From Prolixibacteraceae bacterium (GTDB lineage: Bacteria; Bacteroidota; Bacteroidia; Bacteroidales; Prolixibacteraceae): a DNA stretch of 5,381 nucleotides. Numbering within the stretch: position 1 is the first letter of the stretch; each line of letters opens with the position of its first letter. The stretch covers positions 971 through 6,351 of the forward strand of contig DMFR01000043.1 in assembly GCA_003450125.1 (NCBI GenBank), written 5' to 3'. Made by a program: the position numbers and the translations under genes. The notes under the pieces were generated by a model. The model was given only the letters and a program-made list of their open reading frames with translations, searched no databases and was not told where the DNA came from. Below are positions 5,345 through 5,381 of this stretch, in pieces.

Positions 5345-5381
5345 ACACTGAATTAACGGATGTTACAGATTTACACTGATT
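5345..5381. repeat. Third short-unit tract running off the right edge
   Basis: The last 37 bases break into similar words of 8-11 nt: ACACTGAATTA (5345), ACGGATGTT (5356), ACAGATTT (5365) and ACACTGATT (5373). Each has the form AC-(two or three bases)-GAT or GAA followed by T-rich bases. The tract is cut by the window edge, so its length and any inverted partner arm cannot be judged. Confidence 0.5.

Noticed and set aside
5199..5351. + strand open stretch ending SLDEWEEEVLNSFVTLGLS then VLEFKKEKH before a TGA
   Set aside because: The end looks mildly protein-like, but the frame has no ATG, begins inside the repeat array, and is not recognisable. At most it is a decayed fragment.

Overview
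The window looks like a chromosomal segment of a member of the Bacteroidota, probably a Bacteroidales-like lineage. Four things suggest this. The second gene is an outer-membrane protein of a type (DUF5723-like) that I know only from that phylum. The genes lack clear Shine-Dalgarno sequences. A match to the Bacteroidota -7 promoter element (TAnnTTTG) lies just before rpoN. The small membrane protein is a degenerate PAP2-like type seen in that phylum. All supported genes are on the + strand.

Layout: (1) 3-683 is the 3' half of asnS (asparaginyl-tRNA synthetase), whose start lies off the left edge. It is followed by a 17-bp perfect stem-loop at 714-752. (2) 753-1043 is an A+T-rich gap with weak promoter-like words and a short unconvincing open frame that overlaps the next start as ATGA. 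(3) 1044-2522 encodes a secreted, probably outer-membrane beta-barrel protein. (4) A promoter-like element at 2590-2597 precedes rpoN (2615-4066), the complete sigma-54 factor. (5) 4071-4215 fills nearly the whole rpoN-downstream gap with a mosaic of 8-10-nt words whose orientation flips near one end. (6) 4229-4843 encodes a six- or seven-helix membrane protein with a relaxed PAP2 phosphatase signature. (7) 4844-5381 has no convincing gene. It holds a weak terminator-like hairpin, a symmetric array of 11-nt units (5147-5242), and the start of a third short-unit tract at the right edge.

The genes do not form an obvious pathway. AsnRS and sigma-54 are housekeeping and regulatory genes, and the other two are envelope proteins. 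The most unusual content is intergenic: two inverted head-to-head arrays of short words, with different vocabularies but the same architecture, and a possible third at the edge. No CRISPR array, transposase, tRNA or rRNA was seen.
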